Part shown: piece after piece, positions 53,128 to 61,839 of the stretch
How positions within the stretch are numbered: the stretch's first letter is position 1
Layout of the letters: each line of letters begins with the position of its first letter
Source of the DNA: Oceanobacillus sp. FSL K6-2867
Lineage (GTDB): Bacteria > Bacillota > Bacilli > Bacillales > Amphibacillaceae
DNA: 64,000 nt
NCBI RefSeq assembly: GCF_037963145.1
Contig: NZ_CP150144.1
Location: 1,240,001-1,304,000, forward strand
Reading direction: 5' to 3'
The notes under the pieces: generated by a model
The model's database searches: none
The model's input: the letters and a program-made list of their open reading frames with translations, nothing else
Told to the model about the DNA's origin: nothing
Made by a program: the position numbers and the translations under genes

Positions 53128-54149
53128 AGAACACCTCCAACAGCATAGGAGATAATTTTCAAGGTGACGAATGCAGCTGCAGCAATTCCACCAAACCAGC
53201 TAGCTACCTTCCCTAGACTAATTGGTGGTTTCCCAACTATCTTTCCTGTCTGACCGTTCATCGCAAAGGTATGCTCTTGCTTATCAAAATCATAATAAAC
53301 CATCCAAACAGGTAAAAGAACATAATGTGCTTTTGTTTTTTTCGTACGGATATTTTTACTTTTATAATTTACCGAAGAATATCCACTGATGGTTGAACGA
53401 ATATAGGAGTCTATGTAGGGCTGTACTTTTGTTTTTACCCGAGAAAACAATTCTTCATCACTAAAATTATATTTTTCTGCAATGTACCCAGCAAGATATG
53501 GGGTTTTAAAATCTTTAAACTTCTGATAATTATATGGTTCTAATTTATCCATTAACGTATCATCCAGCTTTTCGGACGCGTCTACAGGAACTTTTACATA
53601 GCTTAAATCAATATCACGGTACACATCATAAAATTTCTTTTCCGTATAGATGTAATTTCCCCGCGTATACGTTCTCACTCTCGTTCCAACAGCTTTTACA
53701 TCTGCTTTACTATCTAAATCATACAACCAAAACGGGACATATAATCCGGTGATTCCCTTTACTCGATCCGCAGTCATAAATCCTTTAGGTGTTAAACGAC
53801 CATTACGGCACCATTTACGGAAGGCAGCCATTGCTTCTTCCTTACTGATTGTGAAAGGGATAACCTTCGCTGGAGCTAAATCACCTGATAACCGATCTCC
53901 CAGTACTACTCCCGCTCCACAGAAGCTGCAATGTGTTGCCGTTGTGTCTGCTTCCGTAATGATAACTGCTCCACAGTTATCACAGTTGTACTGCTTTGCT
54001 TCATCTTCAGAAAATGTTGTGGTGATAAATTCTTCAGAGAAGTCTTCAATATTATCTTTTCTTCCACAGCTACCACAGGATAACATCCCCGATACAGCGT
54101 CAAATTCCATATCAGATCCGCAGTTTGGACATTTATAATGAATAACCAA
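53121..54149 (-). CDS. ydjG: Zinc-finger membrane protein (YdjG-like)
   Basis: This 342-residue protein begins with two zinc ribbons (YKCPNCGSDM/LSCGSCG and YNCDNCGAVI/HCSFCGAG), then a domain rich in tyrosine and lysine, and a C-terminal helix (about 315-338). B. subtilis YdjG has this layout and works with YdjH. GAAGGAGGGATAGC precedes the ATG. Confidence 0.87.
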   Translation of the reverse strand: MVIHYKCPNCGSDMEFDAVSGMLSCGSCGRKDNIEDFSEEFITTTFSEDEAKQYNCDNCGAVIITEADTTATHCSFCGAGVVLGDRLSGDLAPAKVIPFTISKEEAMAAFRKWCRNGRLTPKGFMTADRVKGITGLYVPFWLYDLDSKADVKAVGTRVRTYTRGNYIYTEKKFYDVYRDIDLSYVKVPVDASEKLDDTLMDKLEPYNYQKFKDFKTPYLAGYIAEKYNFSDEELFSRVKTKVQPYIDSYIRSTISGYSSVNYKSKNIRTKKTKAHYVLLPVWMVYYDFDKQEHTFAMNGQTGKIVGKPPISLGKVASWFGGIAAAAFVTLKIISYAVGGVLW

Positions 54150-54174
54150 TGCTATCCCTCCTTCCGATGTATAG

Positions 54175-54202
54175 GCAGGCTACAGTTTGTACTGTAGCCT
54201 GC
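54175..54202 (-). other. Strong intercistronic hairpin between pspA and ydjG
   Basis: GCAGGCTACAGT (54175-54186) and ACTGTAGCCTGC (54191-54202) form a perfect 12-bp stem without a T-run. It could protect the pspA transcript or reduce read-through into ydjGHI. Confidence 0.7.
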
Positions 54203-54205
54203 AAA

Positions 54206-54985
54206 TTATTGTTCTTCAGTTTTTGCTTGGTCCTTCTCGCTTTGCAGCTGCTCTTCACTTTGTATTGGCTCTTCTTCAGTTTGTAATTGTGCTTTCAATG
54301 CTTCCAGTTCATCATCAACATTCAGCTGTGCTTTTAATGCAGAGAGTTCACTCTCAACTTGAGCATCTGAATCATATTTAGCAGTTAAATCATTGATATC
54401 TTCACCGGCACCTTTATTCAGCTCTGCCATTGCATTTGCCTCATCAAGTGACTGATTGATTTTTGCTTCCATTCGGTCAAAGGCTGACATCGAGCGATTT
54501 GCTCCACCCATCGAAGAAGCAAATTCATTTACTTTCTTTTGCGATCTGGCAACAGCAGCTTTTCCTTTTAAAATATTCTTTCTCGCTTCAAGTTCGCCAA
54601 TATCCGACACAAGCTTGTCATGCATTTGTCTCATCTGCTGAGCATTTGTAGAAGCTAGCTCATGGGAAGTGCTCAAATCCGCTTCTTTTGCTGTGAGCTC
54701 TGCTTTCTTTCCAAGGAATTTTCTTGCATCATCTTCATTTCCAGCTTCTAATGCCTTTACAGCGTATTTCTGCATATTTATGATATCTGACTGACACTCT
54801 TCAAGCTCACGTTGCGCCCGCTTTTCAGCTGCCATAATGGATGCCGTTTCAGATTTTACTTTTCCTAAATCTTGATTCAAATCTCGTAAGTACTGGTCGA
54901 TCATCTTCTCCGGATTTTCGGCCTTATCCAACAATGCATTGATGTTACTTGACATAATATCCCTGAATCTTCTTAAAATCTCCAT
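54206..54985 (-). CDS. pspA: Phage-shock protein A homologue (PspA/IM30)
   Basis: This 259-residue protein has the long helical PspA/IM30 fold: MEILRRFRDIMSSNINALLD, EKMIDQYLRDL and a heptad-rich core to about 215. The tail is rich in Glu and Gln. It forms scaffolds that protect damaged membrane. The start at 54985 has GGAGGAGAATGTGG upstream. A SigW promoter lies about 100 bases upstream. Confidence 0.92.
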   Translation of the reverse strand: MEILRRFRDIMSSNINALLDKAENPEKMIDQYLRDLNQDLGKVKSETASIMAAEKRAQRELEECQSDIINMQKYAVKALEAGNEDDARKFLGKKAELTAKEADLSTSHELASTNAQQMRQMHDKLVSDIGELEARKNILKGKAAVARSQKKVNEFASSMGGANRSMSAFDRMEAKINQSLDEANAMAELNKGAGEDINDLTAKYDSDAQVESELSALKAQLNVDDELEALKAQLQTEEEPIQSEEQLQSEKDQAKTEEQ

Positions 54986-55080
54986 TCCACATTCTCCTCC
55001 ATTTTTTATGTTAATTTTATTATCTAACAATCTTTCAGACTTATAAAGCGATATCTCGAAAATTAAACGCTTTATTAATA

Positions 55081-55106
55081 TACGAGTGACTTGGATAAAA
55101 GTTTCA
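55081..55106 (-). promoter_or_regulatory. SigW-type promoter for pspA-ydjGHI
   Basis: On the minus strand TGAAAC (55101-55106) and CGTA (55081-55084) are separated by 16 bases, an exact match to the ECF SigW consensus. pspA of B. subtilis is a known SigW target. Confidence 0.85.
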
Positions 55107-55304
55107 TGTTCGGGGAAAATTTTTGGAAAACTTGGCATTCGTTAAAGAGATTCTTACTAAAGCATACTTTGCTCTATTAGAAGCCCCTCTACTATAGAGT
55201 GCAAGTCTTTAGGCGAATGCCTTAATTGCGCTTATACAAATTGGTAAGTTTTATACTTTCTTATTTGCCGAGAAAAACAATGGACTGGATTTAATCATAA
55301 ATAA

Positions 55305-55332
55305 AGCTAGTTCAATCAAATTTGAACTAGCT
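55305..55332 (-). terminator. Terminator of ctaB
   Basis: AGCTAGTTCAA (55305-55315) and TTGAACTAGCT (55322-55332) form a perfect 11-bp stem, and TTATTTATGATT follows on the minus strand. Confidence 0.7.
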
Positions 55333-55355
55333 CAGAAGCCAAGGGTAGAAAATTT

Positions 55356-56255
55356 CTACTGAAACACCGGAAGGGTAACAGCCATAGCCAATAAGAAAAT
55401 AATCATTAAATAGTTAACCGAAAAGAGAAAGTTCCATTGTGCCCATTTCAAATCATCTTTCACAAAAAATCCGGCGATAGCCAGCACTAACCAACCGATA
55501 TTAAGAAGCATTGCAATCACAACAAACACCGTTCCTAAAGTTGTTAAAAAAAGTGGAAGCGGTAATAATGCAGCAATATAAATGAACATCTGCCGCTTTG
55601 TCATATTAAACCCATAAACAACTGGCAGCATAGGAACTCCAGCGGCACGGTATTCTTCACATTTCTTCATGGCAATCGCAAATGTATGCGGTATTTGCCA
55701 AATGAATAGCAGAAGAAACAACGTTAAAGGAACGATATGTACTGCATTATCGACCGCAGACCAGCCAATCAATGGTGTTACCGCACCTGAAACACTGCCG
55801 ATTACCGTATTTAAGGTGTACCTGCGTTTAGACCACATTGTATATAAAAATACATACGTAAACCAACCAATAAAGGCATACAGCGTTGTTTCCAGATTGA
55901 TAAAAACGAGCATGATAAATCCGAATACAGTCGTTACAATCCCTGTTGTGAACACTTGTCTCATTGTAAAACTTCCCGTAACGGTAGGTCTTTTTTTCGT
56001 TCGATCCATAACAGAGTCAATGTCCACATCATACCAATTATTTAATATTAAGGCGCCTGCCATAACAAGTGTTGAGCCGAAACTTACAAACACGAAATCC
56101 AGCAACTGAAAATCCCGCCCCGTAAAATGCAATGCTAAAATATAGCCTGCAAGAACAGGCAAGTAGTTTGCAACTAACACAGTAAATTTAACTAATAATT
56201 TCAGATCCTCTAAAAGGGAACTTTTAACAGCATGCGACTCTAACTTTTCCTTCAT
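55356..56255 (-). CDS. ctaB: Protoheme IX farnesyltransferase (heme O synthase)
   Basis: This 299-residue integral membrane enzyme adds a farnesyl group to heme B, giving heme O for terminal oxidases. NNWYDVDIDSVMDRTKKRPTV is the diagnostic prenyltransferase motif, and a second acidic patch follows KKCEEYRAAGVPMLPV. It has about nine helices. The ATG at 56255 has AGAGGTGA upstream. No ctaA or oxidase genes are adjacent. Confidence 0.93.
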   Translation of the reverse strand: MKEKLESHAVKSSLLEDLKLLVKFTVLVANYLPVLAGYILALHFTGRDFQLLDFVFVSFGSTLVMAGALILNNWYDVDIDSVMDRTKKRPTVTGSFTMRQVFTTGIVTTVFGFIMLVFINLETTLYAFIGWFTYVFLYTMWSKRRYTLNTVIGSVSGAVTPLIGWSAVDNAVHIVPLTLFLLLFIWQIPHTFAIAMKKCEEYRAAGVPMLPVVYGFNMTKRQMFIYIAALLPLPLFLTTLGTVFVVIAMLLNIGWLVLAIAGFFVKDDLKWAQWNFLFSVNYLMIIFLLAMAVTLPVFQ

Positions 56256-56431
56256 CAAATCACCTCTTACCATATTGCCACTTTTTAGGTTTTGCTGTTC
56301 ATTGAATTTACTGCATACTTCCTTTAAACTGATTACAGCGGAAGACTTATTAGATTGATATCACTATCTATCATATAACAACTAATTTCATGTGAACAGC
56401 GTTAAAAATATCCTAAAGTCAGGTGACTAAA

Positions 56432-56923
56432 ATGACAAACTTTACACATTTTAATGAACATGGACGAGCAAAAATGGTAGATATCTCTGCCAAAAACGAA
56501 TCTGCTCGTAAAGCAATTGCACGATCCAGTGTGCAGATGAAACAAGAAGTTTATGAGAATATTACCGAGCAAAAGAATAAAAAAGGGGATGTCCTATCGG
56601 TTGCGCAAGTCGCTGGTATTATGGCTGCCAAACAAACAGCCACCCTCATACCAATGTGCCATCCAATTCCAATCAGTGGTGTTGATTTATCCTTTGAATG
56701 GAATTCACTTGAAAACAATATGTATGAACTTATTATTGATGCAGAAGTAAAAACGGTTGGCTCTACAGGAGTAGAGATGGAAGCATTAACTGCAGCATCC
56801 GTAACTGCACTAACTGTCTATGATATGTGTAAAGCAGTTGATAAGGGTATGATTATCGGACAAACCTATTTACTAGAAAAAAGTGGTGGAAAAAGCGGAG
56901 ATTTTAAAAGGGCTGAGTCTTAG
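56432..56923 (+). CDS. moaC: Cyclic pyranopterin monophosphate synthase
   Basis: This 163-residue enzyme performs the second step of molybdenum cofactor synthesis. [35 protein letters not shown] and [28 protein letters not shown] are conserved MoaC motifs. The ATG at 56432 follows AGGTGA. It is single, divergent from ctaB, and ends at a hairpin (56922-56945). moaA is not in the window. Confidence 0.95.
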   Translation: MTNFTHFNEHGRAKMVDISAKNESARKAIARSSVQMKQEVYENITEQKNKKGDVLSVAQVAGIMAAKQTATLIPMCHPIPISGVDLSFEWNSLENNMYELIIDAEVKTVGSTGVEMEALTAASVTALTVYDMCKAVDKGMIIGQTYLLEKSGGKSGDFKRAES

Positions 56924-56945
56924 AATCGGTATCACTACCGATTCT
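56922..56945. terminator. Hairpin between moaC and modB
   Basis: AGAATCGGTA (56922-56931) and TACCGATTCT (56936-56945) form a perfect 10-bp stem between convergent genes. The T-tract is weak. Confidence 0.6.
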
Positions 56946-56964
56946 CCCCTATTAAGGCTTCGTT

Positions 56965-57624
56965 TTATACATCCTTACGCATACGATTAATTACTAATAA
57001 TAAGACAAAGGAAAAACCAATACTTATTAATACATAATACCAAGCAATCGTTGTAGCATCTGTTTCAATTGCCAAATAAATTGCCGTTGGAATCGTTTGT
57101 GTCTTCCCTGGAATATTTCCAGCAAACATAAGCGTTGCACCGAATTCACCCAATCCTCGGGTAAATCCTAGAACAACCCCTGTTAATATCGAACGGATAC
57201 TTAAGGGAATGATTACCTTTAATAGGGCCATCCACTCCGTTGCACCATCAACCTGTGCTGCCCCAATAATATTCGTGTCAACAGAAAGAAAACCCGTTTT
57301 AATGGATTGATACATTAATGGAAACGCAACAGTCATTGCTGCAATAATTGCAGCAGTTGACGTAAATAAAATACTATTTCCAGTTATAATTTCTACCGCT
57401 TGTCCAATCCAGCTGTTTTTTCCAAAAATAATAATAAGCAGAAATCCAATCACGGTTGGCGGAAGAACTAACGGCAAAAAGAAAATGGTTTCCAGCACTG
57501 CATTTATTTTTCGATCTTTACGAACCACCCAATATGCTAAAACAACTGCCAATAAAAAGGTAAAGACCGTTGCAATGGTGGAAACATAAAAAGATAATTG
57601 AACCGGATGCCATGACCATTCCAT
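56965..57624 (-). CDS. modB: Molybdate ABC transporter permease
   Basis: This 219-residue permease has five helices and the EAA-like loop in LGFTRGLGEFGATLMFAGNIPG, which is typical of ModB. AGGTGAATTCAA precedes its ATG. The ATPase ModC is not encoded next to it, as in B. subtilis, so it must borrow an ATPase or have one elsewhere. Confidence 0.92.
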   Translation of the reverse strand: MEWSWHPVQLSFYVSTIATVFTFLLAVVLAYWVVRKDRKINAVLETIFFLPLVLPPTVIGFLLIIIFGKNSWIGQAVEIITGNSILFTSTAAIIAAMTVAFPLMYQSIKTGFLSVDTNIIGAAQVDGATEWMALLKVIIPLSIRSILTGVVLGFTRGLGEFGATLMFAGNIPGKTQTIPTAIYLAIETDATTIAWYYVLISIGFSFVLLLVINRMRKDV

Positions 57625-57634
57625 TTGAATTCAC

Positions 57635-58414
57635 CTACTCCATGATTAGAAAGCCGTATTTACGGAAAATATCTTTTGCCTCGTCCTCTAACACATACTG
57701 ATAAAAGGCTTCGTGTGCCTGCATTGCTTCAGATTGTTGTTCTTCACTTTCGATGATTGCTGCATAATATTCAATTGTAGCGTGAAGACTCGGGTCAAAC
57801 CTATCAATTACTGTCATATCATCCCGAGCAATTACATCACTGGCATAAACAATACCAGCGTCAACCGCTCCTTGGCTCACTAATGTAACAACTTGACTGA
57901 CATCTTTTGTAAATACAAGCATTTGTCTGTCTTGCAGCTCTTTCCAAACACCTATATTTTCCAATACCTCTTTTGCATATGTACCCGCTGGAACTGCATC
58001 AGGTGTGCCAACTGCTATACTTCCACCTTGCTGCATTAAATCATCTATAGAATTTAAATTTGCTTGATTCGATTTGATAAGCACAAGCTCATTTTGAAAG
58101 ATAGCAGTCCCTTCTTGTACCATATCCTGCTCCACTAGTTTATCATAATCTGTTTTCGAAGCAGAAAAAAATAGATCAATTGGTGCCCCCTGTTCGATTT
58201 GCTTTCTTAGTGCTCCAGATCCTCCAAAATTATAAGAAATCTTAATTGCAGGATTCTCTTTTTCAAAGGCTTCCTTAACTTCCAATAAACTATCGGTCAT
58301 GCTAGCTGCAGCAGAAACCGTTAATTCTGCAGTCTTTTCAGATTCTGAATCATTGGCACAACCAGCTAACACTAACAGGAATAATAAAGTCAATATAATA
58401 GTCATTTTTTTCAT
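57635..58414 (-). CDS. modA: Molybdate-binding lipoprotein
   Basis: This 259-residue protein has a lipoprotein signal ending LVLAGC (C about residue 19) and the ModA fold, with VSAAASMTDSLLEVKEAFEK, FGGSGALRKQIEQGAPIDLFFSAS-like ligand residues and VGTPDAVPAGTYAKEVL. It delivers molybdate to ModB. It follows moaB by 6 bases. Confidence 0.93.
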   Translation of the reverse strand: MKKMTIILTLLFLLVLAGCANDSESEKTAELTVSAAASMTDSLLEVKEAFEKENPAIKISYNFGGSGALRKQIEQGAPIDLFFSASKTDYDKLVEQDMVQEGTAIFQNELVLIKSNQANLNSIDDLMQQGGSIAVGTPDAVPAGTYAKEVLENIGVWKELQDRQMLVFTKDVSQVVTLVSQGAVDAGIVYASDVIARDDMTVIDRFDPSLHATIEYYAAIIESEEQQSEAMQAHEAFYQYVLEDEAKDIFRKYGFLIME

Positions 58415-58420
58415 CTGTCA

Positions 58421-58933
58421 TCATCCTAAATCTTTCTTAATTTCCTTCACCATATGTCCGATTTCAGGCAAAATCAAGCGCTCCATTGCTAATGTTACAG
58501 CACCTGTTGAACCAGGAATGGAAAAAATCAAGCAATGATTGGCAACACCACAGGTTGCTCGGGATAAAATACTGGCAGTACCAATATCATATTGATAACT
58601 GAAATGACGAAAAAGCTCTCCAAATCCTGGGAGATGCTTGTCAAATAAAGGTTCTATTGACTCAATCGTGACATCACGATAGGATATACCAGTTCCGCCA
58701 TTTACAATTACAGCATCAATTTTATTACTATAAATAGCCTTTTCAACTGTCATCCGAATTTCCTCCCGCTCATCCAGGATGATTTTATATAAAGCAACTT
58801 GATGGTTTGCTTCCTTTAACAGTTCCATAATCTTTTTGCCGCTTTTATCCGTATCCTCTGTTCGTGTATCACTGACTGTAACAACTGCAATCGAAATATT
58901 TCGTGCCGCGCCTTTTCTATGATTCGTTAGCAA
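58421..58933 (-). CDS. moaB: Molybdopterin adenylyltransferase-like protein (MoaB/MogA family)
   Basis: This 170-residue protein of the MoaB/MogA family adenylylates or prepares molybdopterin. VVTVSDTRTEDTDKSGKKI, VIVNGGTGISYRDVTIES and IFSIPGSTGAVTLAMERLILPE are family motifs. The best start is TTG at 58933 with GGAGGA 9 bases upstream; a longer frame to 58954 overlaps mobA by four bases. Confidence 0.9.
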   Translation of the reverse strand: MLTNHRKGAARNISIAVVTVSDTRTEDTDKSGKKIMELLKEANHQVALYKIILDEREEIRMTVEKAIYSNKIDAVIVNGGTGISYRDVTIESIEPLFDKHLPGFGELFRHFSYQYDIGTASILSRATCGVANHCLIFSIPGSTGAVTLAMERLILPEIGHMVKEIKKDLG

Positions 58934-58950
58934 CGTGCTCACTCCTCCAT

Positions 58951-59547
58951 TCAATTATCCTCTTGCTTGTTTATCCATTTTTGATAGTCTGTTTGGCGAT
59001 TAATATTTATAAAAGACTGTTCTTCTTCCATGTTTACATACATTACCATACATTTATCCAAAAGCTTTCTTAATGAGCGATGCTGGTGATCTAATTGATG
59101 TTTGATTAACCCCTTGACTGAAGCACGATAAATTGCAATCAGGGGTTGGAGTTTTCCTTTAGCGATTGGGATAATAGCGTCAACGTCTTGATCGATATGC
59201 TTCATTAGTGTTCTAAATATAGATTGATTCATAAACGGAACATCAATCGGAATAACAAGATACCATTCGGCTTTCATTTGTTCCATAGCAGTCAAAATAC
59301 CAGCTAATGGTCCATGTCCCTGATATTCCTCCCTATCCTGAATTATCGTCATTTTTGTTTCACTGGACTGGAAACGATGCTTCAGTTCAGAATTTGTCAC
59401 CATAACCATTTTTTCAACAATTGGGGTTAAAGCATCCAAGGAATGTTGATAGAATGCTTTTCCATCCTTTTGTGCAAATGCTTTTGGTTCCCCAAATCTT
59501 GTTGACTTTCCACCTGCTAATATAATGCCTGCTATTTTTTCATTCAC
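58951..59547 (-). CDS. mobA: Molybdenum cofactor guanylyltransferase
   Basis: This 198-residue nucleotidyltransferase has IILAGGKSTRFGEPKAF at the N-terminus and DVPFMNQSIFRTL in the middle. It attaches GMP to the cofactor. AAGGAG precedes a GTG at 59547; longer forms lack a binding site. First gene of mobA-moaB-modA-modB and divergent from fnr. Confidence 0.9.
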   Translation of the reverse strand: MNEKIAGIILAGGKSTRFGEPKAFAQKDGKAFYQHSLDALTPIVEKMVMVTNSELKHRFQSSETKMTIIQDREEYQGHGPLAGILTAMEQMKAEWYLVIPIDVPFMNQSIFRTLMKHIDQDVDAIIPIAKGKLQPLIAIYRASVKGLIKHQLDHQHRSLRKLLDKCMVMYVNMEEEQSFININRQTDYQKWINKQEDN

Positions 59548-59669
59548 CTTAAAAAAACTCCTTTGCAGTAGAGTTTGTACAAATTTCACAATGTTGTAAC
59601 CACGCCTCCACCACATCTAATGATAAAATAGATATGATATGGTTTGCATTCAACAAGGAGGCTACTGAT

Positions 59670-60392
59670 ATGCGAACAAGTTTATTATTAAATGCACGTC
59701 AGAACGAAGATACGATTTCTCCTGAACTGAGAACACTGATGGATTCAATTAGTACGCTTAAAGAAATGAATCAAGATACCTTCCTATTTCACGAAGGTGC
59801 AGATGCACATGATATTTATATTATTAAATCAGGACTTGTACAAGTTTCTAAATTAACAGCAGATGGAAAAGAAATGATTCTAAGAATTTGTAAAGACAAA
59901 GATATCATTGGTGAATTAACACTGTTTAGTGATCATCCTAAATATTTACTAAGCGCTAAAGTATTACAAGCTGGAGAAGTATTTGTTATTAATAAAAATC
60001 AGTTGGAAAAAGCATTAATGACGAATAGTCAATTAACCTTTGAATTTATGAAATGGACGAGTAACCATATGCGTAAATTTCAGTCAAAGATAAGAGATTT
60101 ATTACTAAATGGAAAAAAGGGTGCTCTCTACTCCACACTCATCCGTTTATCCAATAGCTATGGAACGAAGCAGGTTGATGGCATTTTAATAAATCTGACC
60201 TTAACAAATCAAGAATTGGCTAAGTTTATTGCTGCCACCAGAGAAAGTGTCAATCGTATGCTTGTAGAGCTTAGAAAGCTCAACGTAATTTCCATTGATA
60301 AATCTGGTAAAATACTCATTAAGGATATTGACTATTTACGTGAACAAATTGGGTGTGAAAATTGTCCGGTTGATATATGCAATATTAATTAA
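59670..60392 (+). CDS. fnr: Fnr-type anaerobic regulator (Crp/Fnr family)
   Basis: This 240-residue regulator has a cyclic-nucleotide-fold sensor domain (about 20-135) and a winged helix (about 150-215) with TNQELAKFIAATRESVNRML as the recognition region. The C-terminus ends C229-x2-C232-x4-C237. B. subtilis Fnr holds its [4Fe-4S] cluster with the same C-terminal CxxCxxxxC spacing, so this is probably an oxygen sensor. AAGGAGG precedes the ATG at 59670. It is flanked by Moco genes on both sides. Confidence 0.88.
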   Translation: MRTSLLLNARQNEDTISPELRTLMDSISTLKEMNQDTFLFHEGADAHDIYIIKSGLVQVSKLTADGKEMILRICKDKDIIGELTLFSDHPKYLLSAKVLQAGEVFVINKNQLEKALMTNSQLTFEFMKWTSNHMRKFQSKIRDLLLNGKKGALYSTLIRLSNSYGTKQVDGILINLTLTNQELAKFIAATRESVNRMLVELRKLNVISIDKSGKILIKDIDYLREQIGCENCPVDICNIN

Positions 60393-60448
60393 TTGAAAAA
60401 TGCAAGTAAATCTTGCTCTTATTAAGTTTATGATGCTCTTGCTCTTAG

Positions 60449-60478
60449 TCCTTCGTCTTGTATATGAGGGACTTTTTA
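60449..60478 (+). terminator. Weak terminator after fnr
   Basis: AGTCC (from 60449) and GGGACT (to about 60475) pair across a 16-base loop, followed by TTTTTA. The stem is short. Confidence 0.4.
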
Positions 60479-60596
60479 TCTAAAATGACGATTCTTTTTC
60501 ATAGCCCTTTTCTTCCCTATCCTAGTAAGCTTTCTCGGCTGATTGCTGAGTTTCTGTGAAACTCTGGTCCTTGAAAACGATCTAGAACACAAAAAG

Positions 60597-61103
60597 TTAG
60601 ATATCCTTATCTTGTCTTTTTTTAAAATCCCATTTCATCCATTCATAAAATTCATCTATCTTCGACGTTTTAAAAACAGGATACATCAGCGGTTTATCGA
60701 ATGGTAAAGAGGTGATTACTGCTTGTATATTTATTACTTGTTCTAATAGCGAAAAATCTTCTTCACGATTAATGAGAACCACTTTCGGAAAAGGTTCTTT
60801 TTTAAAGCCTTCGATAACGAGTACTTCAACGCCCATAAGTTGATAAATAGCAATTAGTTGTTCAACATCCCAGGATGCAGCTGAAAGCTGTAAGATTCCT
60901 CCTCCTTCAACCCCAGAGATGAGGGCACCTGCTTGCTTGTGTTTTTCGCTATCCGTATTTTCTAATCCAATCGGGGCACCACCATGACCATGGTGTTTAA
61001 GCGATGCCACAGTATGCCCCGATTCACTTAACATTGCTATCATTTCGGAAGCAAGTGTCGTCTTCCCGCTATTTTTAAAGCCAACGATTTGAATGATTTC
61101 CAT
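60597..61103 (-). CDS. mobB: Molybdopterin-guanine dinucleotide biosynthesis adapter (MobB)
   Basis: This 168-residue GTP-binding protein has P-loop GFKNSGKTTL at residues 8-17 and LKHHGHGG next to it. It assists MobA. It is last in the moeB-moeA-moaE-moaD-mobB run. Confidence 0.92.
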   Translation of the reverse strand: MEIIQIVGFKNSGKTTLASEMIAMLSESGHTVASLKHHGHGGAPIGLENTDSEKHKQAGALISGVEGGGILQLSAASWDVEQLIAIYQLMGVEVLVIEGFKKEPFPKVVLINREEDFSLLEQVINIQAVITSLPFDKPLMYPVFKTSKIDEFYEWMKWDFKKRQDKDI

Positions 61104-61139
61104 TCAGCTTCTCCTTCGCCGTTTATGCTGTATTCTCTA

Positions 61140-61373
61140 TTACCCACCACTTACTGGTGGAATAAATGCAACCGTATCACCAGCTTTAACAATTTCATCG
61201 TCCATTACATATTCTTCATTTACTGCTGTCATTACTTGATCTAATTCAATAAGCTGGTACGTTACTTTAAGGTTATTTTTCAAATCACGAATTGTTGTTT
61301 GTTCCTGGTCTACCGTTAATTGATCACTTCCTGCCTTTTCTTGTAAATGGGCAAATAATAATATCTTAATCAT
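61140..61373 (-). CDS. moaD: Molybdopterin synthase small subunit
   Basis: This 77-residue ubiquitin-like protein ends VAFIPPVSGG; the terminal Gly-Gly is thiocarboxylated by the MoeB-type enzyme and donates sulfur. The ATG at 61373 overlaps the end of moaE by eight bases. Confidence 0.93.
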   Translation of the reverse strand: MIKILLFAHLQEKAGSDQLTVDQEQTTIRDLKNNLKVTYQLIELDQVMTAVNEEYVMDDEIVKAGDTVAFIPPVSGG

Positions 61374-61839
61374 GCTTCTCATCCTTTACATCTGGTTTTC
61401 CATTGGGATAAGGAACCTTTTCCAATTGGTCACCAATCCAGGTCTCGCCATCTTCCCAATGTTCTTTTTTCCAAATTGGAACGATCTGTTTAATTCTTTC
61501 AATTGCATATTCATTCGCCTCATAAGCAGCTTTGCGATGTGGTGAGGAAACAGCGATAACAACCGCGATATCCGAAATATCTAAATGCCCAATTCGGTGT
61601 GTAATAGCTACTTTTGTATTTGGCCACTTCTCATTTATTTCTTCTCCAATTTTAGCAAGCATTTTTACCGCCATTGGAACGTAGGCCTGATACTTCAAAT
61701 AAACCGTTCTTCTTCCTTTTGTCCATTCTCTGACAGCTCCGATAAACGTTGTGATAGCCCCTGCTTCTCTTCGTTCTACTTTTTTTATTACAGCTTCTAC
61801 TTGAATAGGTTCTTCAACAATCTCAAATAATTCATTCAT
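61366..61839 (-). CDS. moaE: Molybdopterin synthase large subunit
   Basis: This 157-residue subunit contains AGAITTFIGAVREWTKGRRT, ITHRIGHLDISDIAVVIAVSSPHRKAAYEA and the catalytic-lysine region PIWKKEHWEDGETWIG. It pairs with MoaD to put sulfur into the pterin. It overlaps moeA by eight bases. Confidence 0.95.
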   Translation of the reverse strand: MNELFEIVEEPIQVEAVIKKVERREAGAITTFIGAVREWTKGRRTVYLKYQAYVPMAVKMLAKIGEEINEKWPNTKVAITHRIGHLDISDIAVVIAVSSPHRKAAYEANEYAIERIKQIVPIWKKEHWEDGETWIGDQLEKVPYPNGKPDVKDEKHD

